Positions 32,962 through 39,741 of a stretch of 44,402 nt of DNA are shown in pieces (positions within the stretch are counted from its first letter, which is position 1; each line of letters begins with the position of its first letter). The notes beneath the pieces are model-generated. The model saw nothing but the letters and a program-made list of their open reading frames with translations. It had not been told where the DNA came from and searched no databases. Source of the DNA: Butyricicoccus sp. (GTDB lineage: Bacteria > Bacillota > Clostridia > Oscillospirales > Butyricicoccaceae). Position numbers and translations under genes: made by a program. The DNA lies in contig JAHHRJ010000016.1 of NCBI GenBank assembly GCA_020025885.1, positions 1 to 44,402 of the forward strand. The letters are read 5' to 3'.

Positions 32962-33993
32962 ATGATTCGAAATTCAAGAACTATCCTGCGCCGCACAGCC
33001 GCTGGACTGCTTGCTGTGCTGTGTCTGTCTTTAACTGCATGCAGCACACAAAACAACACTGCACCTACTGTCAGCGATGCAGACAAGCAAGCAATCGTAT
33101 TGACTGCAAATGGTGTAGACTTTACCGCTGAGCAGTATGCCGCATCTTTTGTTTATAATCTCAACCGTATGGACAGCATTCTCGGCATGTATGGGCAAAA
33201 GACTTCCAAGGATATGACTGAGAAAAGCGAGCGCGATAGCTTTTCTCAAAACATTGCACAGCTTGCAAAGCAGCAGCTTTTATATCTTTCCGCTTGTGAA
33301 GCAAAGATGAAAGAAAACGGTCTGAGCTATACCGACGCTGATATTGACGCAGAGATCAAGACACTCGCCGATCAGATGGGCGGCGATACTGGGCTGGATA
33401 CCTATCTCAAAGATATGGGACTGACCCGTGAGCAGTACCGCGAATTTGCCAAGCTGAATGTCATGATCCAAAAACTGCGCAAAGATTACTTCTCTAAGAA
33501 TCCAAACGCTGCACGCGAAACTTTTGACAAGGAGTTCCTGCGCGCAAAGCATGTACTGATCAAGACCGTAGATGACAACAATGCCGAGCTGCCCAATCAG
33601 GACGAGCTGAAAGCAAAGGCAGAAGAGGTTGCAAAGCGTGCCAAGGCTGGCGAATCTTTCGATGAACTCATTAAGACCTATAACGAAGATCCCGGCATGG
33701 AGAGCAATCCCGACGGCTATGTCTTTACGGATGGCGAAATGGTTCCAGAGTTCTATGAAGGCACCAAGGCGCTTGCAAACGAAGCCATTTCCGACCCCAT
33801 AAAAACAACTTACGGCTGGCATATCATCCAGCGTTTGCCGCTGCGCGATGCCGATTTTGAAACCAAGAAAGCTATGATCGAGGAAAAAACATTCTCTGAT
33901 CTGGCACAGTCTTGGCAGGATGCATCCAAGGCAGAAGAAAAGGATGGACTTTCTAAGGTGAATTTGGATACTGTTTCTGGGTATCTTGCATAA
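32962..33993 (+). CDS. PrsA/SurA-type peptidyl-prolyl isomerase lipoprotein
   Basis: A 343-residue extracellular foldase that would help secreted proteins, such as the large glycosidases and SLH proteins here, fold after export. The signal peptide ends in lipobox LTAC with Cys27 as the lipid-modified residue. A SurA_N-like helical part (about 45-190) is followed by a parvulin PpiC domain at about 192-295 (KHVLIKTVDDNNAELPNQ, AGESFDELIKTYNEDPG, GWHIIQRL). GAGAGGAG lies before the ATG. It is called prsA-like by architecture; the symbol is withheld because clostridia carry several paralogues. Confidence 0.92.
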   Translation: MIRNSRTILRRTAAGLLAVLCLSLTACSTQNNTAPTVSDADKQAIVLTANGVDFTAEQYAASFVYNLNRMDSILGMYGQKTSKDMTEKSERDSFSQNIAQLAKQQLLYLSACEAKMKENGLSYTDADIDAEIKTLADQMGGDTGLDTYLKDMGLTREQYREFAKLNVMIQKLRKDYFSKNPNAARETFDKEFLRAKHVLIKTVDDNNAELPNQDELKAKAEEVAKRAKAGESFDELIKTYNEDPGMESNPDGYVFTDGEMVPEFYEGTKALANEAISDPIKTTYGWHIIQRLPLRDADFETKKAMIEEKTFSDLAQSWQDASKAEEKDGLSKVNLDTVSGYLA

Positions 33994-34027
33994 AATAAAG
34001 TACTGTGTCAAAAAAGTTACTGTGCCC

Positions 34028-34306
34028 TTTTTATTTTGGAGCGAAGCGACCTTAAATTTTCAAAATCCAAGGACATGCGCTTTGGATTTTGCCTGCGACC
34101 CGCGCAATGTGCGCCTTAGTGGAAAGCGACCCAGTGGGTCACTTTCCACTAAGGCTGTGACCAGCTTGCTGGTCAAGTCACTCAAAGCGGAGCGGATTTG
34201 TTCTGTATCTAGGAGGACTGGGTTTCCCATGGAAAGCCTGTCAAAGTTCTTTGACAGCCTCAAGCACTGTATCGAAATCGATACAGTGCTTTTCTGTTTT
34301 TCGGCA
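34028..34306 (+). ncRNA. Palindrome-rich region, candidate structured RNA with terminator
   Basis: Between the foldase stop (33993) and the mgtC-like gene lie six hairpins in a row: CAAAATCCAA/TTGGATTTTG (34061-34091, perfect 10), GCGCA/TGCGC (34102-34114), CCTTAGTGGAAAG/CTTTCCACTAAGG with inner GACCC/GGGTC (34114-34154), TGACCAGC/GCTGGTCA with a two-base loop (34158-34175), CTGTCAAAG/CTTTGACAG (34238-34257) and AAGCACTGTATCGA/TCGATACAGTGCTT (34262-34291). The last is followed by TTCTGTTTTT, terminator-like on the plus strand. No clear promoter was found, so it may be the 3' region of the foldase message or a separate RNA. It matches no RNA family I recognise. Confidence 0.45.
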
Positions 34307-34334
34307 TAATACTTTGTATTTCCACCGTATCACC

Positions 34335-34362
34335 TTGCGTTTCTCCCAAGTTATGTTACAAT
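34335..34362 (+). promoter_or_regulatory. Promoter of the MgtC-like gene
   Basis: TTGCGT (34335-34340) and TACAAT (34357-34362) with a 16-base spacer lie about 45 bases before the start codon. The rest of 34307-34408 shows no further structure. Confidence 0.55.
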
Positions 34363-34408
34363 AAAAGCAGAAAAGGAATCGATAGCAGATGCTTGAAAGG
34401 AGCTTGTT

Positions 34409-35113
34409 ATGCGTGACTTTGTTTTTCATGAACTGACTTACGCAGAAGCTGTTCTGCGAATCATCCTTGCTATGCTCGTTGGAATTATAGTGGGTGCAGA
34501 GCGCGGACGCAACCACCACCCCGCAGGGATGCGTACCCATATGCTTGTTGCACTTGGCTCATGCGTGGTCATGATCGCCGGTGAATTGCTTTTTATCCAA
34601 TTTTACCCATTGGGCGCAGTTCCTGATCCTGCACGTCTTGGCGCACAGGTGATCTCTGGCATCGGCTTTCTTGGCGCGGGTACAATCTTGCGCGAAGGCT
34701 TGACCGTAAAAGGGCTGACCACCGCAGCAAGCATCTGGGCAGTTGCCTGTCTAGGTCTCACCATTGGTGCAGGATACTATGCCATTGCGCTGACAGGTGC
34801 CGGAGCAGTCTATGCGACCCTCACGATCTTTGAAGTGCTTGAACGCAGAATTTATGCCAGTCACCATACAACACTTGTGATTTCTCTGTGGTGCCATGAT
34901 TTACCCACCGTTATGCACGATTTAAATGGTTATGTCGCGGAACAAAACGCTTCCCTTTCCCATGCGCATTTTGATGAAGAGCAATCTGGTATGTATCATC
35001 TGGTATCTACCATTATTTTTCATGGTGCACATTCCAAGCAGGCGCAAGCACTTTTTCTGGAAAAACTGAGCAGCAATCCAAACCTCGTCAAACTAAGAAC
35101 GACACAATATTAG
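34409..35113 (+). CDS. MgtC/SapB family membrane protein
   Basis: A 234-residue membrane protein with four to five helices in the first 150 residues and a soluble ACT-like tail. Family signatures are IIVGAERGRNHHPAGMRTHMLVALG, ISGIGFLGAGTILR and VKGLTTAASIWAVACLGLTIG. In pathogens MgtC acts under magnesium starvation and limits the ATP synthase; most family members in commensals have no proven role. AAAGGAG is before ATG. No magnesium transporter or M-box riboswitch is seen next to it. Confidence 0.93.
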   Translation: MRDFVFHELTYAEAVLRIILAMLVGIIVGAERGRNHHPAGMRTHMLVALGSCVVMIAGELLFIQFYPLGAVPDPARLGAQVISGIGFLGAGTILREGLTVKGLTTAASIWAVACLGLTIGAGYYAIALTGAGAVYATLTIFEVLERRIYASHHTTLVISLWCHDLPTVMHDLNGYVAEQNASLSHAHFDEEQSGMYHLVSTIIFHGAHSKQAQALFLEKLSSNPNLVKLRTTQY

Positions 35114-35123
35114 CAGTATGCAC

Positions 35124-35152
35124 TTGCATATCTGCACAAAACATATTAAAAT
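35124..35152 (+). promoter_or_regulatory. Promoter of the pyrophosphatase gene
   Basis: TTGCAT (35124-35129) and TAAAAT (35147-35152) with a 17-base spacer, followed by an AT-rich leader and AAAGGAG. Confidence 0.6.
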
Positions 35153-35217
35153 TCTAATATCATTTATATCTCTGTTTCACAAAAATATATCCGAGATAAA
35201 GAAAAGGAGTAATTTAT

Positions 35218-35799
35218 TTGAACATTTGGCATGATATCGATCCAACACTCATTCATCCGCACTGCTTTACTTCAGTGATCGAAATTCCAGCTGGCAGCAA
35301 GAAGAAATACGAACTGGATAAGCGTACTGGTCTGCTCCGTTTGGACCGCATCCTCTATACATCAACCCACTATCCTGCAAACTATGGCTTTATTCCCCGT
35401 ACTTATGCCGATGATGGAGACCCACTCGATGTGCTCGTACTGTGCTCAGAAACGTTAGACCCTTCGATCATGGTGCAGTGTTATCCGGTCGGCGTCATCC
35501 GCATGGTCGATGGTGGCTGCTGTGATGATAAAATCATCGCGGTCGTAGAGCATGACCCAACTTGGAACTTCTACAAGGAATATGGGGAACTGCCTCCGCA
35601 CATTGGCAGTGAAATCGCACACTTTTTCGAAGTGTATAAGCAGCTGGAAGGACGTACCACTGCGATCTCTGAAGTATATGGCAGAGAGGCAGCTGAGCAA
35701 ATCATATCCGAGTGCATGGAGCGCTATCTCGTGCATTTCTGCGGCAAACGCCCAGAACTGGACAAGCATCTGCAAGGCACAGAAACACTGCCAGAATAA
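35218..35799 (+). CDS. ppa: Class A inorganic pyrophosphatase
   Basis: A 193-residue soluble enzyme that splits pyrophosphate and pulls biosynthetic reactions forward. The family regions are IEIPAGSKKKYELDK, HYPANYGFIPRTYADDGDPLDVLVL (metal-binding Asp residues in the DGDPLDVLV signature) and MVDGGCCDDKIIAVVEHDP. The active-site residues seem complete, with ELPPHI and FFEVYKQLEG at the end. Length suits the bacterial hexameric type. Start is TTG at 35218, set by AAAGGAG eight bases before it; no better ATG exists. Confidence 0.93.
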   Translation: MNIWHDIDPTLIHPHCFTSVIEIPAGSKKKYELDKRTGLLRLDRILYTSTHYPANYGFIPRTYADDGDPLDVLVLCSETLDPSIMVQCYPVGVIRMVDGGCCDDKIIAVVEHDPTWNFYKEYGELPPHIGSEIAHFFEVYKQLEGRTTAISEVYGREAAEQIISECMERYLVHFCGKRPELDKHLQGTETLPE

Positions 35800-35912
35800 C
35801 ATCTTTAAAAAGTATTGGCTTTGATATATCTCACCAAATTCAATGCTTTTTTTATTTCTTTCTGCGCTTTTTCGTGCACTTTCACATATTTTTATAGAAT
35901 TTTCAGAACCCC

Positions 35913-35941
35913 TTGACACAAGAAAGACGATATGTTATATT
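35913..35941 (+). promoter_or_regulatory. Promoter of feoA
   Basis: TTGACA (35913-35918) and TATATT (35936-35941) have a 17-base spacer, a strong sigma-A type. The operator starts six bases after the -10. Confidence 0.85.
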
Positions 35942-35947
35942 CATATA

Positions 35948-35965
35948 AGTTAGTTCCCGTTAACT
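35948..35965. promoter_or_regulatory. Inverted-repeat operator of feoA (AGTTA-N8-TAACT)
   Basis: AGTTA GTTCCCGT TAACT is a perfect 5-8-5 inverted repeat at the likely transcription start, in the same position and with identical arms as the ahpC site at 2436-2453. A metal-loaded repressor bound here would block feo expression. Confidence 0.7.
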
Positions 35966-35996
35966 ATGTAATTTATAATATGAAGGGGAAATACAT

Positions 35997-36215
35997 ATGA
36001 ACTTATCGGGTGCACAGCTTGGAAAAGAGTACATCATCAAGGAGATCCTCACTGATGACGAGGAACTCAACAGCTTCCTGTTCTCTTTGGGATGTTATAG
36101 CGGCGAGCCGATTACGGTCGTTTCTCAAATGCGCGGCGGCTTTGTGATCTCGGTCAAGGACGGACGATACAACATTGACCAAAACCTTGCAGAAGCAATT
36201 CTACTACAAGATTAA
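35997..36215 (+). CDS. feoA: Ferrous iron transport protein A
   Basis: A 72-residue SH3-like cytosolic protein that supports FeoB. Features are the LGKEYIIKEI opening, SLGCYSGEPITVV and GGFVISVKDGRYNID, the common core of FeoA (normal length 70-85). AAGGGGA precedes ATG. It is first in the iron cluster; a hairpin and a second operator separate it from feoB, so feoB can be expressed separately. Confidence 0.92.
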   Translation: MNLSGAQLGKEYIIKEILTDDEELNSFLFSLGCYSGEPITVVSQMRGGFVISVKDGRYNIDQNLAEAILLQD

Positions 36216-36254
36216 AAACTATTCTCAAACTATTCTTTATGAATAGTTTTTAAT
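36213..36254 (+). terminator. Tandem alternative hairpin between feoA and feoB
   Basis: Two direct repeats, AACTATTCT at 36218-36226 and 36229-36237, can each pair with GAATAGTTTTT at 36241-36251, which ends in a T-run and AATTA. The structure starts at the feoA stop. It may partly terminate feoA transcripts or act as an attenuator before feoB. Confidence 0.5.
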
Positions 36255-36263
36255 TATCATATA

Positions 36264-36281
36264 AGTTAGCTTTAGCTAATT
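36264..36281. promoter_or_regulatory. Inverted-repeat operator before feoB
   Basis: AGTTA GCTTTAGC TAATT has the same 5-8-5 form as the ahpC and feoA sites with one changed arm base; the longer TTAGC...GCTAA symmetry inside is perfect. A TATCAT sequence just upstream could be a -10, but I see no good -35. Confidence 0.6.
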
Positions 36282-36335
36282 TATATCACTGAATCTGTCT
36301 CTCAAAATAAAATATAAAAAACGGAGGAAAAGGTT

Positions 36336-38351
36336 ATGCGAATTGCTCTAACAGGCAATCCAAACAGTGGTAAAACTACCATGTTCAATGCGCTCACCGG
36401 ACGAACCGAGCGTGTTGGAAACTGGGCGGGTGTTACAGTTGACAAAAAAGAAAGCCCGATCAAAAAGTCCTTCTTTGAAGGCGTAGGAGATCTCATTGCG
36501 GTAGACCTCCCAGGTGCTTATTCCATGTCCCCTTTCACATCGGAGGAAAGCATCACCAGCAGCTATGTTAAGAACGAGCACCCGGATGTCATCATCAACA
36601 TCGTGGATGCAACCAACCTGAGCCGAAGCCTGTTCTTCACAACGCAGCTTCTTGAGCTCGGCATTCCGGTTGTTGTCGCACTGAACAAGAGCGATATCAA
36701 TGCCAAGAAGGGCACCAAGATCGACACCGAAAAGCTGTCTGAAAAGCTGGGCTGCCCTGTTATCGAGACTGTATCTACTTCCTCTTCTGATGCCGGTCTT
36801 GCCGCAGTCGTTTCTAAGGCGGCTGCATCTACTGGACAGATACAAGCAGCACCTTACACACAGGGCAGCATCAACCTGCATGATAAGGCAGCGGTTGAAG
36901 CCGCTGACCGTAAGCGTTTTGAGTTTGTAAATGGTCTGGTATGTGAGGTAGAGACCCGCACCATACAGACCAAAGATAAAACCAAGCAGGACAGCATCGA
37001 TGCTGTCCTAACCAACAAGTGGCTCGGTATCCCGATTTTCGCACTTGTCATGTGGGCAGTTTTTGATATTTCTCAGGCACGTCTTGGACCTTGGCTTTCA
37101 GAGGGCGTTCTTGTTCCTGCACTGGAAAACTTTCAGGGTTGGGTTGGCGGATTGGTAGAGTCCGCTTCCCCCTTCACGCAGGCACTCTTAGTAGATGGTA
37201 TCATCGGCGGTGTTATTGCCGTTATTGGCTTCCTGCCGCTCGTTATGGTGATGTACTTCCTCATCTCCCTGCTCGAAGACTGCGGTTACATGGCGCGTGT
37301 CAGCGTGGTTATGGACCCAATCTTTAAGCGCGTTGGTCTTTCTGGTAAGTCTGTTATCCCAATGGTTATTGGTACTGGCTGTGCGATCCCTGGCATCATG
37401 GCTTGCCGTACCATTCGTAACGAAAGAGAGCGCCGCACCACAGCAATGCTGACGCCGTTCATGCCTTGTGGTGCAAAACTCCCTGTTATTGGATTGTTTG
37501 CTAGTGCATTTTTCCATGATGCATCTTGGGTTGGTACCGTGATGTATTTCGTTGGCATTGCGCTGATCTATTTCAGTTCTCTGCTTGTTCTGAAGATCAC
37601 TGGTCACAAATATCGCAAGTCTTTCTTCATCATGGAGCTGCCTGAGTATAAGATCCCAAGTCTCAAGCGTGCAGTCATCTCCATGCTCTCTCGTGCAAAA
37701 GCGTATATCATCAAGGCTGGTACCATTATTCTGGTCTGCAACGCAACCGTTCAGATCATGCAGTCCTTCACCTGGAATCTTCAGGTCGTTGAGGAAGGTA
37801 TGGAACATACTTCCATTCTGGCAAGCATCGCTTCTCCGTTCGCGATCGTCCTGATCCCGCTTGGTTTTGGCGCATGGCAGCTTGCTGCTGCTGCAATCAC
37901 TGGCTTTATCGCAAAGGAAAATGTTGTTGGTACGCTGGCTGTTGTATATGGCTTTACCCGCTTCATCAGTGAGGAAAATGCTCTGATCGGTGGTCAAGAC
38001 CAGATCGCTGCAACCATGGGTCTGACCACAGTTGCTGCACTGGCTTACCTGATGTTCAACCTCTACACCCCGCCTTGCTTCGCTGCGATTGGTGCAATGA
38101 ACTCTGAGATGCAGAATAAGAAGTGGCTGTTTGGTGGTATTGCACTTCAGCTTGCCACAGGTTATGTCATTGCATTCTTCGTCTACCAGATCGGCACACT
38201 CATCACAACCGGTTCTCTCGGTCAGGCGTTTGTACCGGGTCTCATCGCGGTCGCTGTAATGATTGGTGTAGTTGTTGCTCTGATTATAAATACAAACAAA
38301 AAGATCGATGCAGAATATGCACTAGATGGAACACTTGCTCAAAAAAGCTAA
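36336..38351 (+). CDS. feoB: Ferrous iron transport protein B
   Basis: A 671-residue GTP-dependent Fe(II) importer of the inner membrane. The N-terminal G domain has G1 GNPNSGKTTMFNALTG (about 7-22), G2 Thr in WAGVTVDKKE, G3 DLPGAYS and G4 ALNKSD. A helical spacer follows to about 225, then two Gate regions (GIIGGVIAVIGFLPLVMVMY, LEDCGYMARVSVVMD with the conserved Cys; and MPCGAKLPVIGLFASAF) in about ten membrane helices. Length is standard for clostridial FeoB. It follows feoA by 120 bases with its own operator and precedes the small Cys-rich partner by 12 bases. Confidence 0.97.
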   Translation: MRIALTGNPNSGKTTMFNALTGRTERVGNWAGVTVDKKESPIKKSFFEGVGDLIAVDLPGAYSMSPFTSEESITSSYVKNEHPDVIINIVDATNLSRSLFFTTQLLELGIPVVVALNKSDINAKKGTKIDTEKLSEKLGCPVIETVSTSSSDAGLAAVVSKAAASTGQIQAAPYTQGSINLHDKAAVEAADRKRFEFVNGLVCEVETRTIQTKDKTKQDSIDAVLTNKWLGIPIFALVMWAVFDISQARLGPWLSEGVLVPALENFQGWVGGLVESASPFTQALLVDGIIGGVIAVIGFLPLVMVMYFLISLLEDCGYMARVSVVMDPIFKRVGLSGKSVIPMVIGTGCAIPGIMACRTIRNERERRTTAMLTPFMPCGAKLPVIGLFASAFFHDASWVGTVMYFVGIALIYFSSLLVLKITGHKYRKSFFIMELPEYKIPSLKRAVISMLSRAKAYIIKAGTIILVCNATVQIMQSFTWNLQVVEEGMEHTSILASIASPFAIVLIPLGFGAWQLAAAAITGFIAKENVVGTLAVVYGFTRFISEENALIGGQDQIAATMGLTTVAALAYLMFNLYTPPCFAAIGAMNSEMQNKKWLFGGIALQLATGYVIAFFVYQIGTLITTGSLGQAFVPGLIAVAVMIGVVVALIINTNKKIDAEYALDGTLAQKS

Positions 38352-38363
38352 GGAGGTACGTCT

Positions 38364-38573
38364 ATGGACTGGATCATACTTGCAATCGTACTAATCATTG
38401 TCGGTTGTGCAGTCGCTTATATCGTGAAAGCAAAAAAGCAAGGTGTAAAATGCATTGGCTGCCCCTCTGGAGGCGGCTGCCATTGCGGTCACGGTGACCA
38501 CCACGGTGACCAAGAAGAACACTGTTGCTGTGGCTGTCATGGTGAAACTGGTGAAGAACATTCCGAAAAATAA
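38364..38573 (+). CDS. FeoB-associated Cys/His-rich membrane protein
   Basis: A 69-residue protein with one N-terminal membrane helix (WIILAIVLIIVGCAVAYIV) and a tail of many Cys and His residues (CIGCPSGGGCHCGHGDHHGD, HCCCGCHG). Families of this form follow feoB in many Firmicutes and are thought to bind iron at the pore, like the role proposed for FeoC. GGAGG lies seven bases before ATG and twelve bases separate it from feoB. The His-rich middle is longer than in many relatives. Confidence 0.87.
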   Translation: MDWIILAIVLIIVGCAVAYIVKAKKQGVKCIGCPSGGGCHCGHGDHHGDQEEHCCCGCHGETGEEHSEK

Positions 38574-38577
38574 CATT

Positions 38578-38612
38578 TTGAAAGCCTGTCTTTTTTTAGA
38601 CAGGCTTTCTTG
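38578..38612 (+). terminator. Terminator of the feo operon
   Basis: GAAAGCCTGTC and GACAGGCTTTC pair with a TTTTTTTA loop, followed by TTGTTTTT. It separates the feo genes from the regulator, which then needs its own promoter. Confidence 0.88.
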
Positions 38613-38787
38613 TTTTTGAAGCACATAAAATACCTTATCCCCTTTTTTGCCCAAAATTTGACAAAGTTAACTTTTTGTGTAAGGATATTGTGAGAAAAAA
38701 TTGCAAACTCCTGGAATTTATGCTACTATATACAAAGAAGGTTTGCCCCATAGGCAGCCGCCATGACAGAGAATGGAGGACCCTAAA

Positions 38788-39165
38788 TTGCGTATCCAAA
38801 AATCTGCCGAGGACTATTTAGAAACCATCCTGCGGCTGACGCTCCAAAATGGTTCTGTGCGTTCCATCGATATTGCAAATGAACTGGGCTTTTCAAAACC
38901 CAGTGTTTCGACTGCAATGAAACGTTTGCGCGAAAATGGATATATTACCGTAGAGCAGCATGGTTCCATCCAGCTAACCGAACAAGGACATTCTATCGCA
39001 AATAAAATCTATGAGCGTCACATCCTGCTGACACGATACTTGATCGATCTCGGTGTATCTGCGGATATCGCAGAACAAGATGCCTGTAAGATCGAACATA
39101 TTCTCAGCCAAGAAACATTTGACCGTATTCGCGCACATGCTGTGATACGACAAATCGATGGCTAA
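38788..39165 (+). CDS. DtxR-family metal-dependent repressor (iron type)
   Basis: A 125-residue regulator with a winged helix (SAEDYLETILRL, IDIANELGFSKPSVSTAMKRL, GYITVEQHGSIQLTEQG) and a metal-binding dimerisation domain (RHILLTRYLIDLGV, DACKIEHILS). The Cys-x-x-Glu-His pattern follows the Cys102/Glu105/His106 primary site of DtxR, whereas MntR has Glu in place of Cys, so iron sensing is favoured. The SH3-like third domain is absent. TTG at 38788 is the likely start: GGAGG at 38775-38779 lies eight bases before it, while ATG 38773 lies inside that ribosome site. A TTGACA (38658-38663) with palindrome AAAGTTAACTTT (38663-38674) lies upstream. It is the best candidate to bind the shared operators. 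Confidence 0.9.
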   Translation: MRIQKSAEDYLETILRLTLQNGSVRSIDIANELGFSKPSVSTAMKRLRENGYITVEQHGSIQLTEQGHSIANKIYERHILLTRYLIDLGVSADIAEQDACKIEHILSQETFDRIRAHAVIRQIDG

Positions 39166-39174
39166 AACTTTTAT

Positions 39175-39205
39175 AATCCACCTTCTCTCGAAGGTGGATT
39201 TTTTT
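39175..39205 (+). terminator. Terminator of the DtxR-family gene
   Basis: AATCCACCTTC and GAAGGTGGATT pair perfectly with TCTC loop, followed by TTTTT. Confidence 0.92.
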
Positions 39206-39387
39206 GAGCAGCTTCGAATTTCGCTGCTTGTCTTTGTGTGATTGATCAATAATCCAACCGTATTTTTAATAAAAATATCTATGATTTCTCTGTTTTTTGT
39301 TTATGTTACCCAATCCAATCCCTTGCTTTTTGTAAGATATGTGATATACTATATATTGAACGAAAAAATCGAATGGAGGCAATTGAA

Positions 39388-39612
39388 ATGAACGTTCAGA
39401 GAGAAAAATCATTATTGCGCCATGGTTACGCTATCATACTTCCGCTTCTGGCAGTATTTGTGATTTCTGTTGCTCTCGTAAGCACAGCATCTGCTGGAAC
39501 TGCGATCTATTATCTGGGCTGTACTGCAACTGTACTATCTTTCTTTGGTGTGGTCGCTTTCTCTGCCTACACCTTGCATAAACTAGAAAAACTTGGATTC
39601 CTCGCACATTAA
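39388..39612 (+). CDS. Small two-helix membrane protein, unknown function
   Basis: A 74-residue protein with two hydrophobic segments (HGYAIILPLLAVFVISVALV and IYYLGCTATVLSFFGVVAFSAY) and a basic start. I do not recognise a family. ATG 39388 is chosen since GGAGG at 39374-39379 lies eight bases before it; the ATG at 39373 overlaps that site. It has its own terminator. No clear link to the neighbours. Confidence 0.72.
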   Translation: MNVQREKSLLRHGYAIILPLLAVFVISVALVSTASAGTAIYYLGCTATVLSFFGVVAFSAYTLHKLEKLGFLAH

Positions 39613-39630
39613 GTAAATCATACACCATAG

Positions 39631-39667
39631 AAAAATCTCTTCTGCAATTGCAGAAGAGATTTTTTTG
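39631..39667. terminator. Bidirectional intrinsic terminator
   Basis: AAAAATCTCTTCTGCA and TGCAGAAGAGATTTTT form a near-perfect palindrome with T-runs on both strands. It ends the small membrane protein gene and, from the other side, the GGDEF gene. Confidence 0.9.
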
Positions 39668-39741
39668 TATCTTTTGAATGGTACACAAGAAAGAAACACT
39701 GCTAACTGTATTGGAAAGCATCCTTTTTTTAAATCATGTCC

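Noticed and set aside
33986..34309. 107-codon plus-strand frame, and a 67-codon minus frame (34060-34263), as genes
   Set aside because: Both run through six perfect palindromes, overlap each other, and lack a ribosome site. RNA or repeat explanations fit better, though a small protein is not fully excluded.
32962..35113. Magnesium riboswitch (M-box) for the MgtC-like gene
   Set aside because: The hairpins at 34028-34306 do not follow the M-box layout and a promoter for the gene lies after them.
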